From Gp13-AA77 sp036521995 (GTDB lineage: Bacteria; Acidobacteriota; Terriglobia; UBA7540): 40,866 bases of DNA. The position numbers and the translations under genes are program-made. Below the pieces are notes generated by a model. The model was not told the DNA's origin and did no database searches. It saw nothing but the letters and a program-made list of their open reading frames with translations. Of this stretch, positions 25,029 through 33,627 are shown in pieces. The stretch lies in assembly GCA_036521995.1 (NCBI GenBank), contig DATDGR010000283.1, forward strand, positions 1-40,866, written 5' to 3'. Within the stretch, counting starts at the first letter, position 1. Every line of letters starts with the position of its first letter.

Positions 25029-26009
25029 TCATTGCTCATCGCTGATCTTCCGTCCGGTCATCTCGACGAAGACGTCTTCCAGGCTGGGCTGAGAAATATG
25101 CAGATCCGTCAAAGTATTGTCCTGAGCTTCGAGGAAATGGATCAAGGCCACCAGAGCCTTAGCCACCGGCTGGGCGTGCACCCAATAGGCGCCGTCGGCT
25201 TCGCGGCAATCGTGTACGGCCTCGAGCCGGCACAGTTGATCGAGCGCCACCGGTTTTGCCACCCGCACTTCGAGCCGGGTTCCGCTGCCCGAGTGAGAGA
25301 CCAGCTCGCGCGGCGTGCCTAGCGCCACGATCAGGCCGTGATCCACAATGGCCACCCGATCGCACAGGCGCTCGGCCTCCTCGATGTAGTGGGTGGTGAG
25401 GAGCACCGTGCGTTGCTCGGCGCGAAGTTGCTCGACCAGCGCGTAGATATCACGGCGCACCATGGCGTCGAGGCCGGCCGTGGGCTCATCAAGCAACACC
25501 ATTTCCGGACTGTTGACCAGCGCCAGCGCCAAGGCCAGCCGCTGCTTTTGGCCGCCGGAAAGCGTTTCGTAGAACGCGCGGCGCTTATCAATCAGGCCGA
25601 ATTGCTCGAGGAGTTGAGTGACGGCGACGCTGCGCGCGTAGAACCCCGCAAAAAGACGCAGAGCCTCTTCGACGGTGATCTTATCGGGCAGAATCGTGTT
25701 CTGAAGCTGGGCGCCGATCCGTTGCTTCAGCTTCTGGCTCTCTCGCGCGGGCTCTAAGCCGCAGACGCGAACGGTGCCGGCGTCTGGCTGTCGCAGGCCT
25801 TCCAGGATTTCGATGGTGGTGGTTTTGCCGGCGCCGTTCGGACCGAGAAGACCGAACACTTCGCCCTTCCGAATCTCGAAACTGATGCCACGCACGGCCT
25901 CCACCTGCTCATAGCTCTTGCGCAGATCACGAACTTCCACTACGGGTGAACCGTTCCCGCTCACGTCTCGCCCTCCGGCTCTGGCGCCGCCCTCGTCGGC
26001 CGAGGGCAT
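25029..26009 (-). CDS. ABC transporter ATP-binding protein
   Basis: The ATPase subunit paired with the ABC-2 permease. Of 326 residues, the nucleotide-binding domain covers about 22-235: Walker A GPNGAGKT (56-63), Q-loop near QLQN (101-104), signature LSGGQKQR (150-157), Walker B MVLLDEPTAGLD (170-181), and the H-switch in LLTTHYIEEAERL. The C-terminal 90 residues are the extra domain of ABC-2 exporters of the CcmA/NodI/DrrA type, ending in LEDVFVEMTGRK. The start ATG has AAGGAAGG about seven bases ahead. The first 20 residues are Gly/Ser-rich and may not be structured. Confidence 0.92.
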   Translation of the reverse strand: MPSADEGGARAGGRDVSGNGSPVVEVRDLRKSYEQVEAVRGISFEIRKGEVFGLLGPNGAGKTTTIEILEGLRQPDAGTVRVCGLEPARESQKLKQRIGAQLQNTILPDKITVEEALRLFAGFYARSVAVTQLLEQFGLIDKRRAFYETLSGGQKQRLALALALVNSPEMVLLDEPTAGLDAMVRRDIYALVEQLRAEQRTVLLTTHYIEEAERLCDRVAIVDHGLIVALGTPRELVSHSGSGTRLEVRVAKPVALDQLCRLEAVHDCREADGAYWVHAQPVAKALVALIHFLEAQDNTLTDLHISQPSLEDVFVEMTGRKISDEQ

Positions 26010-26154
26010 TCGCTGCCCTTCCTTATCTCGACATCTCCTCTTAGGTCCTACGTATGCCGAGGCAGGAAATTGCGCAGGTCTGGAACTGCCGATTGCCCGA
26101 TCCTTCCGGGGGCACCCAGCTTTGGCAAGCGCGAGTCACGTGCACCGGAGAAGA

Positions 26155-28194
26155 TTACTGGCTGCTGGTGGAGGCTTCCGCCTGGGCCGGCGCCGCGCCT
26201 GGAATGTTGGGCGGATGACTCACCTTGCCGTTCTTCGCGTCCGCCATTTGCACGTGGTACCGGTCGAGAAGAGTGCCGGTCGACGTTCCCACCTGGGTGA
26301 CGGCGTTGGCGTAAGTCTGCTTGGCCTTGGCTTCGTTGCCGTCCGCCGCCGTCAGATCGCGCTGGTCCTGAATCAATTGGAACGTCGTGCTCTCACCGAG
26401 CTCGAACTTCTTGCGGTCGGCGTCGAGGGTCTGACGCGCCAGTTCGGTGGCCTTGACGCTGGCATCGATCTGGGCTTTGGCCTGGGTGACGGCGATCTCC
26501 GCGTTGCGCACGTCCTGAGCGACGGTGTTCTTCTGCTGCTGGAGCTGAGTCTGCATCTGGCGCTGTTCAAACAGGGCGCGAGCGGCGTCAGCCTGCTCCT
26601 GCCGGTTGCGAACGGGGAAGCTCAAGCTAAGGCCATACGAGTAGTAGGGGTATCTCCCTTGGAATAGGCTGGTGAATGACTGCGAGATGCCACCCGTGCT
26701 GAGCAAGGTGCCTGGCGCGACCCCGGCTGGACACGGCACGCCCACATTGTTACATACCACGTTGCCGGAGAGCCCCGACGGGGTGTAGCTGCCGTAGGCG
26801 GTCAGCGTGGGAAGCAGGGCGTTGCGCACGGCTTTTAGCGTAATGTCCTGATTGCGCAAGTTCAGTTGATCCTCCACTAGTTCCTGGCGGTTTTGATAGG
26901 CCAACTGAAGGGCTTCCTGGAGCGGCGGCACGTCGTCTGGCTGCGGCTCCGGGAATTTGTCGGTCGGAGTCACTTGCAGGTCAGCGACATCGGGTCCCAC
27001 CTGCTTGGAAATCTCTGTCTTGAGCGTTTCCTGCTGTTGCTTCAAAGTCGTCTGAGCCACGATCAGGGTCTGCTGATTGGTGGCCAGAGATGATTCCGCT
27101 CGTACCACTTCGATGGGAGCCAGGGTCCCGATTTGAACCTGCTTTTTGTTGTCGTCGAGTAAGGCTTGGGCATAGTTGACCGCGTCCTGGGCCACACGGA
27201 CGTTCTCCTGATCGTAGAGCAGCGTGTAGTAGTCGTTCACGACTTGCGCGATGGTGGTGGTCACTTGCAAGCGGAAAGCCGCATCGGCAAACTTGGTGTC
27301 ATTCTGGGCAATGCGGATAAACTTGGCGTTGGCACGGTAACCGAAACCATTCAGGAGCTGCTGGTCGATGCCAATAAAGTAGCCGGTGGGCACCTCCGGA
27401 TTGAACAGTGCGGACGCAGAAGTGCTCGACTGCCGGTTGCCGTTGAGCCCGAACGCCAGGCTGGTTCCCGTCAAGAAGCCCTGGCCAAAGAAGCCGCTGT
27501 AAGCGGTTTGCTGGGCGGCGACGACCGACGCCTGGTAGACGGTGGAGAAGTTCAGGGGGGTGGCGGCGTGGCTCCATCCGAAGTTGAAGCCCGCGATGGG
27601 ATCGCAGCAGGGAATGGTGCCGATGTTGACGGCGCCTCCGGTGGCGAAGGCGCCGCCGCCGCTCGAACCACTGCTGGCTGAACTGCTCAGTCCCGCTCCG
27701 ACGGCTCCTGCGAACAGGGCTTGGGACTGAAAAGCTCCCGCCACGCCGCGCGGGGCGCCGCCCGCCTTAGTGCGCAGATAGTCCAGTTGCGCAAAAGGTA
27801 TGTTGAAGCGCTGAACGGCGATGGTGAGATTGTTCTCGAGCGCCAAAGCGATAGCGTCGTCGAGCGAAAGGTAAAGTTTGCCCTCCCGGGTGAGTCGGTG
27901 CATAAGTTGCGAGTTGCTCAGCGAGGGTTCCGGCACCGGCTCCGGGAAATAGGGCGCGAAGATGTTCGGAAACGCATGGCTCCGAGTGTAGTCGTACGTC
28001 GTTACCCCGGGCGCCAGTCCCTGGGGTTGCGATTCCGGCGAACTTGCGCTTGGGCCGGAAGTGGAACTTGCGGTCGGGCTTGTGGTTGAAGATGGTGGAT
28101 TTTCCTGTGCGCGTAGCGAATCTGCGCTCAGGCTGATCCAAAGCAACGACAGGCACACCGAGAGTGTTAGCGCGCGTACATTTGAAAGCTTCAT
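26155..28194 (-). CDS. TolC family outer-membrane efflux protein
   Basis: An outer-membrane channel with a periplasmic alpha-barrel. From the ATG at 28194 (AGGAG 11 bases upstream) it has 679 residues, larger than E. coli TolC (about 490). A signal peptide occupies about 1-30 (LTLSVCLSLLWISLSADSLRAQ). A Ser/Pro/Thr-rich linker follows, then LSLDDAIALALENNLTIAVQRF, the standard start of an OEP repeat, and two OEP domains with long helices such as NAEIAVTQAKAQIDASVKAT. A Gly/Ser-rich insertion lies at about residues 160-215. It is the first gene of a same-strand group with the ABC ATPase and permease (gaps of 145 and 90 bases). The usual membrane-fusion protein is missing from the group. Confidence 0.87.
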   Translation of the reverse strand: MKLSNVRALTLSVCLSLLWISLSADSLRAQENPPSSTTSPTASSTSGPSASSPESQPQGLAPGVTTYDYTRSHAFPNIFAPYFPEPVPEPSLSNSQLMHRLTREGKLYLSLDDAIALALENNLTIAVQRFNIPFAQLDYLRTKAGGAPRGVAGAFQSQALFAGAVGAGLSSSASSGSSGGGAFATGGAVNIGTIPCCDPIAGFNFGWSHAATPLNFSTVYQASVVAAQQTAYSGFFGQGFLTGTSLAFGLNGNRQSSTSASALFNPEVPTGYFIGIDQQLLNGFGYRANAKFIRIAQNDTKFADAAFRLQVTTTIAQVVNDYYTLLYDQENVRVAQDAVNYAQALLDDNKKQVQIGTLAPIEVVRAESSLATNQQTLIVAQTTLKQQQETLKTEISKQVGPDVADLQVTPTDKFPEPQPDDVPPLQEALQLAYQNRQELVEDQLNLRNQDITLKAVRNALLPTLTAYGSYTPSGLSGNVVCNNVGVPCPAGVAPGTLLSTGGISQSFTSLFQGRYPYYSYGLSLSFPVRNRQEQADAARALFEQRQMQTQLQQQKNTVAQDVRNAEIAVTQAKAQIDASVKATELARQTLDADRKKFELGESTTFQLIQDQRDLTAADGNEAKAKQTYANAVTQVGTSTGTLLDRYHVQMADAKNGKVSHPPNIPGAAPAQAEASTSSQ

Positions 28195-28541
28195 CGGTCT
28201 TGATTCTCCTTGACGCTTGAGATTCGCCTCAGTACGGCCACGCCCGAGTACTTCGAGCGTGGCCAAGATTCCTTGACTACATTGACGTCACCCGGTCTGC
28301 CTCGGCGGATTGGGGTCGGAGCCTGGCGACCTTCGGCCCGTGTCCCGGCCGGATCTGTCGCCCGGCGGCTGTTGAAAATCCAGTCGGTTGATTCTAAGGA
28401 CATTCCGGCTTCGTTCACGGACATCCTCGAAGACCGCAGACGGTAGGCGGCGGGTCGAAGGCAGGTGACGCTCGGCCTCCGAAATCCTGGTCGTCCTACC
28501 TGCCGCCTGTGGCCTCTCTGTCCCGCGCACACCATAACTAC

Positions 28542-28564
28542 GAAACTCTAAGATATGAAGTTTC
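28542..28564. promoter_or_regulatory. Inverted repeat upstream of the TolC/ABC operon
   Basis: GAAACT (28542-28547) is matched by AGTTTC (28559-28564) across 11 bases. Read on the minus strand, a weak promoter (TTCATA, 17 bases, TATGGT) overlaps it. It could be an operator of a TetR- or PadR-type repressor for the exporter operon. The site is about 350 bases from the TolC start, so the leader would be long. Confidence 0.3.
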
Positions 28565-29402
28565 ATGCAAGGCTAGCGCTGCCCGTCCTTGCCCGGCGAC
28601 GGCCTATCAGTTTATCAAAGCCTGACCGGGGAGAAAAACGCCGAGCCCGGCGACATTGCGTGTTGAGGCAGTGATGCCGACTGCAGGAACCAAGAGCCAC
28701 GTAGGCGAAGTCCAGGGGAGAGGCCGTGTTGAACCCTCACCGGATACCGCGCAGGCGCGCACTACTCTACGTGAGCAACATGGGCGTCCCGAGTGGGGCC
28801 GAAGGATAGAGTCCGGGGCGCGCTAAACGAAACAAGCGACGAGCCCCGGGAGCATCGAATGGGATGTCACTCCGGTAATGAAGGCTCTCATCTCAGGTCA
28901 GGAAGGCTGCGGAGGATCCTGACGAATTCTGGCCCAGGTTGCCAAGCCCGAGCGGGTTGCGCGCCGCCGCAAGACTTCGAAGGAGACGGCCTGACGGGTG
29001 CGGCCGGGCTGCCTCGCCAATTCATTGAGGCGGAGATGTCGCGAAGGCGGGAACCTGGTCCTATCGAACTGAAAACAAATAGGTTAAGTTGGATCGGCCC
29101 GCTCCGAGCCTGCTCAAAGTACCAGCCTGTGTTTCTAACCTACTGAATACAAGAGGCATAGCTACCGTTGCCCAAACCTGTGCGTGCGCCGGAGCGCTGT
29201 ACTTCCTCGTCTGGTGCAAGCTCATTGACCGGTAGGTTCAAAAGTCGATTTTGTATCCGATTGATTCCATGGCACCTCCCAGGTTTGTTTGTCAGACTTC
29301 CCGTCCGCAGCTCTGGCTTCGTCCAAGGGACAGTTCCTGACGGGCAAACGCTCAGAAGGGACATGGCCGGCCCGCCGAAGGGATCGTACTCCAGTTTTGA
29401 AT

Positions 29403-29449
29403 TTACCATAACAACAGCTACCATACTATAATCTCTGATCCTTTGTCAA
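29403..29449. promoter_or_regulatory. Overlapping opposed promoters
   Basis: Plus strand: TTACCA (29403-29408), 18 bases, TATAAT (29427-29432), which would transcribe the small ORF at 29634 and malate synthase. Minus strand: TTGACA (29449-29444), 18 bases, TATGGT (29425-29420), which would read into the 1.4-kb stretch without clear genes. The two overlap, so they would compete for RNA polymerase. Confidence 0.45.
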
Positions 29450-29633
29450 GTATCGAATCCTTCCTTCCATTGAGCGGTCGGGCGCAACAGGCGCCGACCT
29501 TGGACAGCAGGTCTGCGCCGCCTCGCCTCCAAAGGCCGACGGTCGGAACCACACGTACCGTACTTATCGGCGGGTAAGGTAAGATATTTCTCTTGCCTCA
29601 TTATGTCGTGACCATTAATTTCGGAGAAGCGTG

Positions 29634-29738
29634 ATGCGGCTGGACGAAGGCGACCTCTGCAAAGCGCTCGTCGAGGTGCGCGCCTACGTGAAAAGAATCA
29701 ACCGCCGAGTTGCGCCCGTCAGTCTAGCGGCGGATTGA
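29634..29738 (+). CDS. Small ORF of 34 residues upstream of malate synthase
   Basis: ATG at 29634 has GGAG at 29623-29626, seven bases ahead, an ideal ribosome site. The product starts MRLDEGDLCKALVEVRAY, continues with a basic stretch (VKRINRRVAPVS) and has one Cys. About three quarters of third codon positions are G or C. It lies between a plus-strand promoter at 29403-29432 and aceB (117 bases before its ATG). It could be a small regulatory or structural protein, or an upstream regulatory frame. No family is recognised. Confidence 0.4.
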   Translation: MRLDEGDLCKALVEVRAYVKRINRRVAPVSLAAD

Positions 29739-29855
29739 AGCGGGCAGACCAGATTTTCGGCGTTTCGCTCGATGAGCAGTGCCCGGCGACGGTGGCGTCG
29801 ACCGAGTCTTGACAGATGGGGCGGAAAGATCGCCATGATGGAGAAAGGATGAAGG

Positions 29856-31427
29856 ATGGCAGCGCTCATGGACAATGGGGTTGGCTTTCGGTTGAATGTT
29901 GCGCCGCGGGGAGCGGTCGAGCGCGACCTGCCCCCGGGCTTCTGCGACTTTCTTGAGCCGCTGCACCTCCAGTTCACTCCGCGGCAACAAGCGCTGGTCG
30001 CGGGACGCCGGCGGATTTTGGCCGAATCCCATCGCGGAAGGAAACCGGGTCACCTGCGTCCCTCGGCCGCGACGCAAGATGACTGGCGCGTCGAGCTGCC
30101 GGACTGGTGTCGTGACCAGCGCAACCAGATGACCGGGCCGGCTGATGACGCCGAACTCGTGGTGAAGATGCTGAACTCCGGCGCACCGGGAGTGATGCTG
30201 GACCTTGAGGACTCGACCGTCAACGAATGGGACCATCAGCGCCTCGGGGTGGACAACATCCTGCAAGCGCTGCGCGGCGCGCTCACTTATTACGACAAGA
30301 AGCGCAATACAGTGGTCAGTATACGGCCCAGCCGAACCGTGATCTGGACCCGTCCGCGCGGGCTGCACATCAGCCAAGCCGGTGTTTTCCGCGACGAACT
30401 GACCTCCGCCTCTCTGTTCGATGTGGCGCGGATCGTGACCCGGATTGATCCCGCGGAAGTCAATCATCCGCTGTGCTTCTATATCCCCAAGTCCGAGTCG
30501 GCGGAAGAAGCCCTGTGGTGGCGTGACCTGTTCCAGGCGGTGGCCGAGGCGCGCGGCTGGCCCCACGACTACATCAAGTGCATGGCACTGGTGGAGTCTC
30601 ACCCGCTGGCCTTCCAGATGGAAGAGTTTCTCTACAACCTGCGCGAGCACTTGCTGGGACTGAACCTGGGCCGATGGGACTACATGGCCAGCCTCATCCA
30701 TTTCAACTTCAATGACCCCGAATGGGTGCTGCCTGACCGCAACACGATTCCCCACAACGTACCGTTTTTTCAAAACGTGCGCGAGCTGATGGCAGAAATT
30801 TGCCACAAGCGCGGCGCGATGGCCATCGGGGGGATGACCGCTCTTTACCCCAGCCGGGAAGACGCCGAATTGAACGCTCGGGCTTTGGCCGTGCTGGAGA
30901 AGGACAAGAAGAACGAGGCCGACTGCCTGATGGATGGGGCTTGGACCGGCCATCCCGACCAGAACGAGATCGCTCTCGCCCAGTTCCCTTATCCCAATCA
31001 GCTTCGGACGCGGCGTCCGCAGGTCGAGCGCTACCCCGACCTGCGTCCCGAGCCTCGAGGTGTGGGGCAGAGAACACTAGCGGGTACGAGGGCGGCCGTG
31101 CGGACGGTGATTCGCTACCGCAACGGCGTGCTGAACGGCAAGGGCGCGAGCCTTCTCGACGGCTACATGGAGGATCTGGCGACCGATCGCATCTACCGCC
31201 TGATGATTGCCCAGCGCCTGCTTCACGATGCGAGCGTTCCGATTCGCGGCGATTCCGGGGGGACCGTGGCCCACTCGCCGGATCTGATCGGGCGGCTGTT
31301 TGACGAAGAGTTGAAGAAGCTGGTCGCCAATCCGGCTCGGGCGGACCTAGGGACGCCGGAAACCTTCCACGAGGCGCGCCGCATTGGCGAAGCCATGGTG
31401 ATCAATCAGGAGTTCGATCCTTTTTGA
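29856..31427 (+). CDS. aceB: Malate synthase A
   Basis: Condenses glyoxylate with acetyl-CoA to malate in the glyoxylate pathway. The 523 residues match the malate synthase A length. Family signatures include LRPSAATQDDWRVELPDWC (near 65-83), MLNSGAPGVMLDLEDSTVNEWD (the metal-binding Glu/Asp region), SIRPSRTVIWTRPRGLHI (catalytic Arg), GLNLGRWDYMASLIHF, GAMAIGGMTALYPS and MDGAWTGHPDQNEIA (the acid/base Asp near the C-terminal side). The C-terminus ends INQEFDPF. AAAGG lies about seven bases before the ATG. Isocitrate lyase (aceA), the usual neighbour, is not in the window. GlcDEF is a possible alternative source of glyoxylate. Confidence 0.94.
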   Translation: MAALMDNGVGFRLNVAPRGAVERDLPPGFCDFLEPLHLQFTPRQQALVAGRRRILAESHRGRKPGHLRPSAATQDDWRVELPDWCRDQRNQMTGPADDAELVVKMLNSGAPGVMLDLEDSTVNEWDHQRLGVDNILQALRGALTYYDKKRNTVVSIRPSRTVIWTRPRGLHISQAGVFRDELTSASLFDVARIVTRIDPAEVNHPLCFYIPKSESAEEALWWRDLFQAVAEARGWPHDYIKCMALVESHPLAFQMEEFLYNLREHLLGLNLGRWDYMASLIHFNFNDPEWVLPDRNTIPHNVPFFQNVRELMAEICHKRGAMAIGGMTALYPSREDAELNARALAVLEKDKKNEADCLMDGAWTGHPDQNEIALAQFPYPNQLRTRRPQVERYPDLRPEPRGVGQRTLAGTRAAVRTVIRYRNGVLNGKGASLLDGYMEDLATDRIYRLMIAQRLLHDASVPIRGDSGGTVAHSPDLIGRLFDEELKKLVANPARADLGTPETFHEARRIGEAMVINQEFDPF

Positions 31428-31479
31428 TCTGCGGCGGTGCGCAGAACGAGCAAACCGCGGCCACAGACCGCAGTGACCG

Positions 31480-31725
31480 CGGAAGACGAGCTCTTGACGT
31501 GGGATTGCTCGCGAACGAGGGCTGCGCTTCCGACTCGCGATAGGCTCCTCTTGAGATCTTCATCCCAGTTGGCTCTTACCCTCTTCTCCAGATCCTTGAG
31601 CGCTCGACAGCCCCATCGTCGGCGGCTCGCACGCGCTTCTTCTCCAGCAGCCAGTGCCAGACTGACCAGTCTTTAGCTTCGTTCATTAAGTCCGTGGCTT
31701 CTTCGGCCGCCGCAAGTTTTTGCAT
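31480..31725 (-). pseudogene. Frameshifted small coiled-coil protein gene
   Basis: From ATG at 31725 the frame encodes MQKLAAAEEATDLMNEAK, then DWSVWHWLLEKKRVRAADD, and stops at 31576-31578 after 49 codons. The adjacent frame carries straight on with the same kind of helical sequence: ALKDLEKRVRANWDEDLKRS. Joining the two gives a continuous charged helix of about 70-75 residues, so one base was gained or lost near 31600. I recall similar acidobacterial small proteins (DWSVWxWLxEKxRVR, then KVKxxW) but cannot name the family. No function is known. A sequencing error is the other explanation. Confidence 0.5.
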
Positions 31726-31750
31726 CGATGCTTGTTCGTTCTCCAGAGAT

Positions 31751-32020
31751 TTATTCGAGCTGCGTTTTCGCCCAGAAGTCGTCCGAGCTCAAGACCGGAA
31801 TGATTTCAAAGTCGATCAAATCATCCCAGCGCTTGATCCAGGCGTTCAGCGACTCCGGGCTTAGCGCTTCCATCACCTGGAAACAGCGAGTTCCCTCCGT
31901 ATCCACCCAGCTGGCGTGATAGTTGACGCCTTCGGGCAGCATGCGCCCCTGACGGCGAAAACGTTCCCGAATCGCCGTTCGGTCCCCGTGGTGAAAGCGC
32001 TGGATGACCATAAAGAGCAT
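31751..32020 (-). CDS. DUF3303 family protein
   Basis: An 89-residue protein matching DUF3303 almost end to end: MLFMVIQRFHHGD, ERFRRQGRMLPEGVNYHASW, TRCFQVMEAL, and WIKRWDDLIDFEIIPVLSSDDFWA. The fold is a small ferredoxin-like alpha/beta domain, and no enzyme activity is known. There is no ribosome site, but a -10-like TACACT lies six bases before the ATG, so translation may be leaderless. It is intact, although the genes on both sides are damaged. Confidence 0.85.
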   Translation of the reverse strand: MLFMVIQRFHHGDRTAIRERFRRQGRMLPEGVNYHASWVDTEGTRCFQVMEALSPESLNAWIKRWDDLIDFEIIPVLSSDDFWAKTQLE

Positions 32021-32195
32021 TTGGAAAGTGTACCTTACGCCGCCTTTGCTGAAAAATGTCCCGGGTCGTCAAGGCAATAAAAGTAGTCAAGGCCATAAAT
32101 AACTCATCACCATCGCGCGGCGATGATGGGGCGACATTCGGGGGTTGCGCCTAGGTCGTCTTGTGATTGCGGACCCTGTAGTAATATTCTCGCGC

Positions 32196-32935
32196 TTAAC
32201 GCGATTGTCCCTTCACGATGTTCTTGCCAAAGTTGAAGCAAGGGCCGACGGAAAAGCGCACGGTCCAGCGGCCGTCCTTCAGCAGATCACTGAACAGATG
32301 GTCGTAGACAAGGTCCGACTGCACGCGCAGGGCGACGTGCCTCGAGAACAGGAAGTCAGCGCCACCCCCGAATCCATAGAACGCAGTGTTGTCCGTTTTT
32401 GTCCCCGAAGGCACCAACTGCTGCACGATGGCCGTGGCGACCGGATCGGTGGGATGGGGAGTCGCCGCCTCGTGGATGAGTCCGATCGAAGGCCGGATGA
32501 AGAGCGTCAGGTCAGAGAAGTGACGATACGCGAACCGCGGACCGGCCGTAACCGTCTGCGTTCTGGAATGAGCCGGCACGGACAATACGTAGGTGGGCGG
32601 GATCACCCCCGCGGCTATCAGTTGCTGCAGTTGCGCTCCCAACTGCTGCTGCAACTGGGTGGTCAGCAGGTTCTGTGTCAGTGTCAGAGTACCGGCCGAG
32701 ATACTGTAATCGAAACCGATCGAGACCCAGGTGACCGGCCTGACGCCGGCCTGAAAGTGAAAGCCGTTTTCAAACAGGCTCACCTTCGGGCTGTCGAGAA
32801 AAGTGTATCCCGTAACAGGTCAAAGCGCGTCACGTAGGTCTGCTGGGCCCAAGCAGGTGACGCCACCAGCGCCAAAGTCAGAGTAGGGATAACAAAGGCT
32901 GCGCGCCGGGCGGTGGTCCTAGTTCGATTTTGCAT
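32196..32935 (-). pseudogene. Outer-membrane beta-barrel protein, frameshifted
   Basis: ATG at 32935 has AGGAGG five bases upstream and encodes a signal peptide (FVIPTLTLALVASPAWAQQT). The frame then ends after about 20 more residues (stop at 32780). The next frame continues as a beta-barrel: GYTFLDSPKVSLFENGFHFQ, then alternating segments to the end (FSVGPCFNFGKNI). The minus strand reads GACCTGTTACGGGATAC; one more T in the TT run would join both halves as DLFTGYTFLDSP. The missing base is near 32814. The C-terminal half shows typical strands ending in aromatic residues. The full protein would be about 245 residues. It may be a true pseudogene or an assembly error. Confidence 0.65.
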
Positions 32936-33144
32936 CGCTCCCTCCTGCGAGCTATTGATCGCTCCCTGGGGTCCGAGCCGGTGTCGGAGCTCGGGTGCTG
33001 CACTAGGATTCACCACGAGCCGGGCCAACTCGCATTTTCACCGCCGGCTGGTGGACAGTGAGCCGGCTCGCGGGTCCGGACGCCAGGCAGAATGACACCG
33101 GTCCGGCATCCGGCCAACTTTTCTCGGCATGAGGAGGCAGATTC

Positions 33145-33627
33145 TTAGTTTACCAGCGGCTTACCCTGAGGCAAAACGGTCTCAAAGGTCCATTCCGATT
33201 GCCTTATCCCCGCCAGAGCCGACGAAAGGCCGAGCTCCTCGAGAAACCATGGCTCAACTCGCTCCCAAGCCTCTGCTGATAAGAAATGACTTAGTGGCTT
33301 CGTTCCTTGATTTAGACCGGGTTTTCCGATTCGGCGCTCGCCATCCTGCGACCCCACAACCGGCGCCACCCCCGGCGCGTCCGCCACCGATAACCCGGCA
33401 GGTTCGTTGCCTGCGAGTTCTGCGCTCGTCCGATCCTCGTCAGGCCTGTCATCCGGCCCGTCGGCCTCGCTCGCTTCGGCAGCACCGATAGGTTCCAAAA
33501 TTGCAGCAGACCCTCGGCTTTCACCGCCGCCCGTCGGGCCGCCGGCGCCGGGTTCGTGGCCGGATAGAGGGTCCACACGGGTTTGCCCGCGGCCTGGATC
33601 GTGCTCGCGCCGCAGTTCGATCAGCAA
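33145..33627 (-). pseudogene. In-frame continuation of the coiled-coil protein after a TGA stop
   Basis: This frame starts at the codon right after the TGA (33630-33628) of the gene at 33628-34467, with no shift. The junction reads ...LLQSIDRKV, stop, LLIELRREH..., which looks like one helix with a Trp or similar codon (TGG) changed to TGA. The continuation is Gly/Pro/Glu-rich (GHEPGAGGPTGGGES; ELAGNEPAGLS) and ends in a helical tail. It has no ribosome site of its own. It is probably a broken tail, or reached by readthrough. Confidence 0.5.

Larger units (their letters stand above)
28195..29633. other. Long non-coding stretch (1.4 kb)
   Basis: No open frame here looks like a normal protein. 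A plus-strand frame from 28674 starts well (MPTAGTKSHVGEVQGR) but meets in-frame stops after about 50 and 80 codons, so it may be a decayed gene. Frames at 28793-29146 and 29140-29424 have no ribosome site, domain or coding bias. The region also holds the operator-like dyad at 28542-28564 and the opposing promoters at 29403-29449. I recognised no RNA gene. Confidence 0.45.

Noticed and set aside
28674..28920. Possible decayed gene starting MPTAGTKSHVGEVQGR
   Set aside because: Two in-frame stops within 85 codons and no recognised family; noted only in the region entry.
29140..29424. Minus-strand frame of 94 codons near the opposed promoters
   Set aside because: Its first codons overlap the -10 box of the minus-strand promoter, and it has no ribosome site or recognisable domain.
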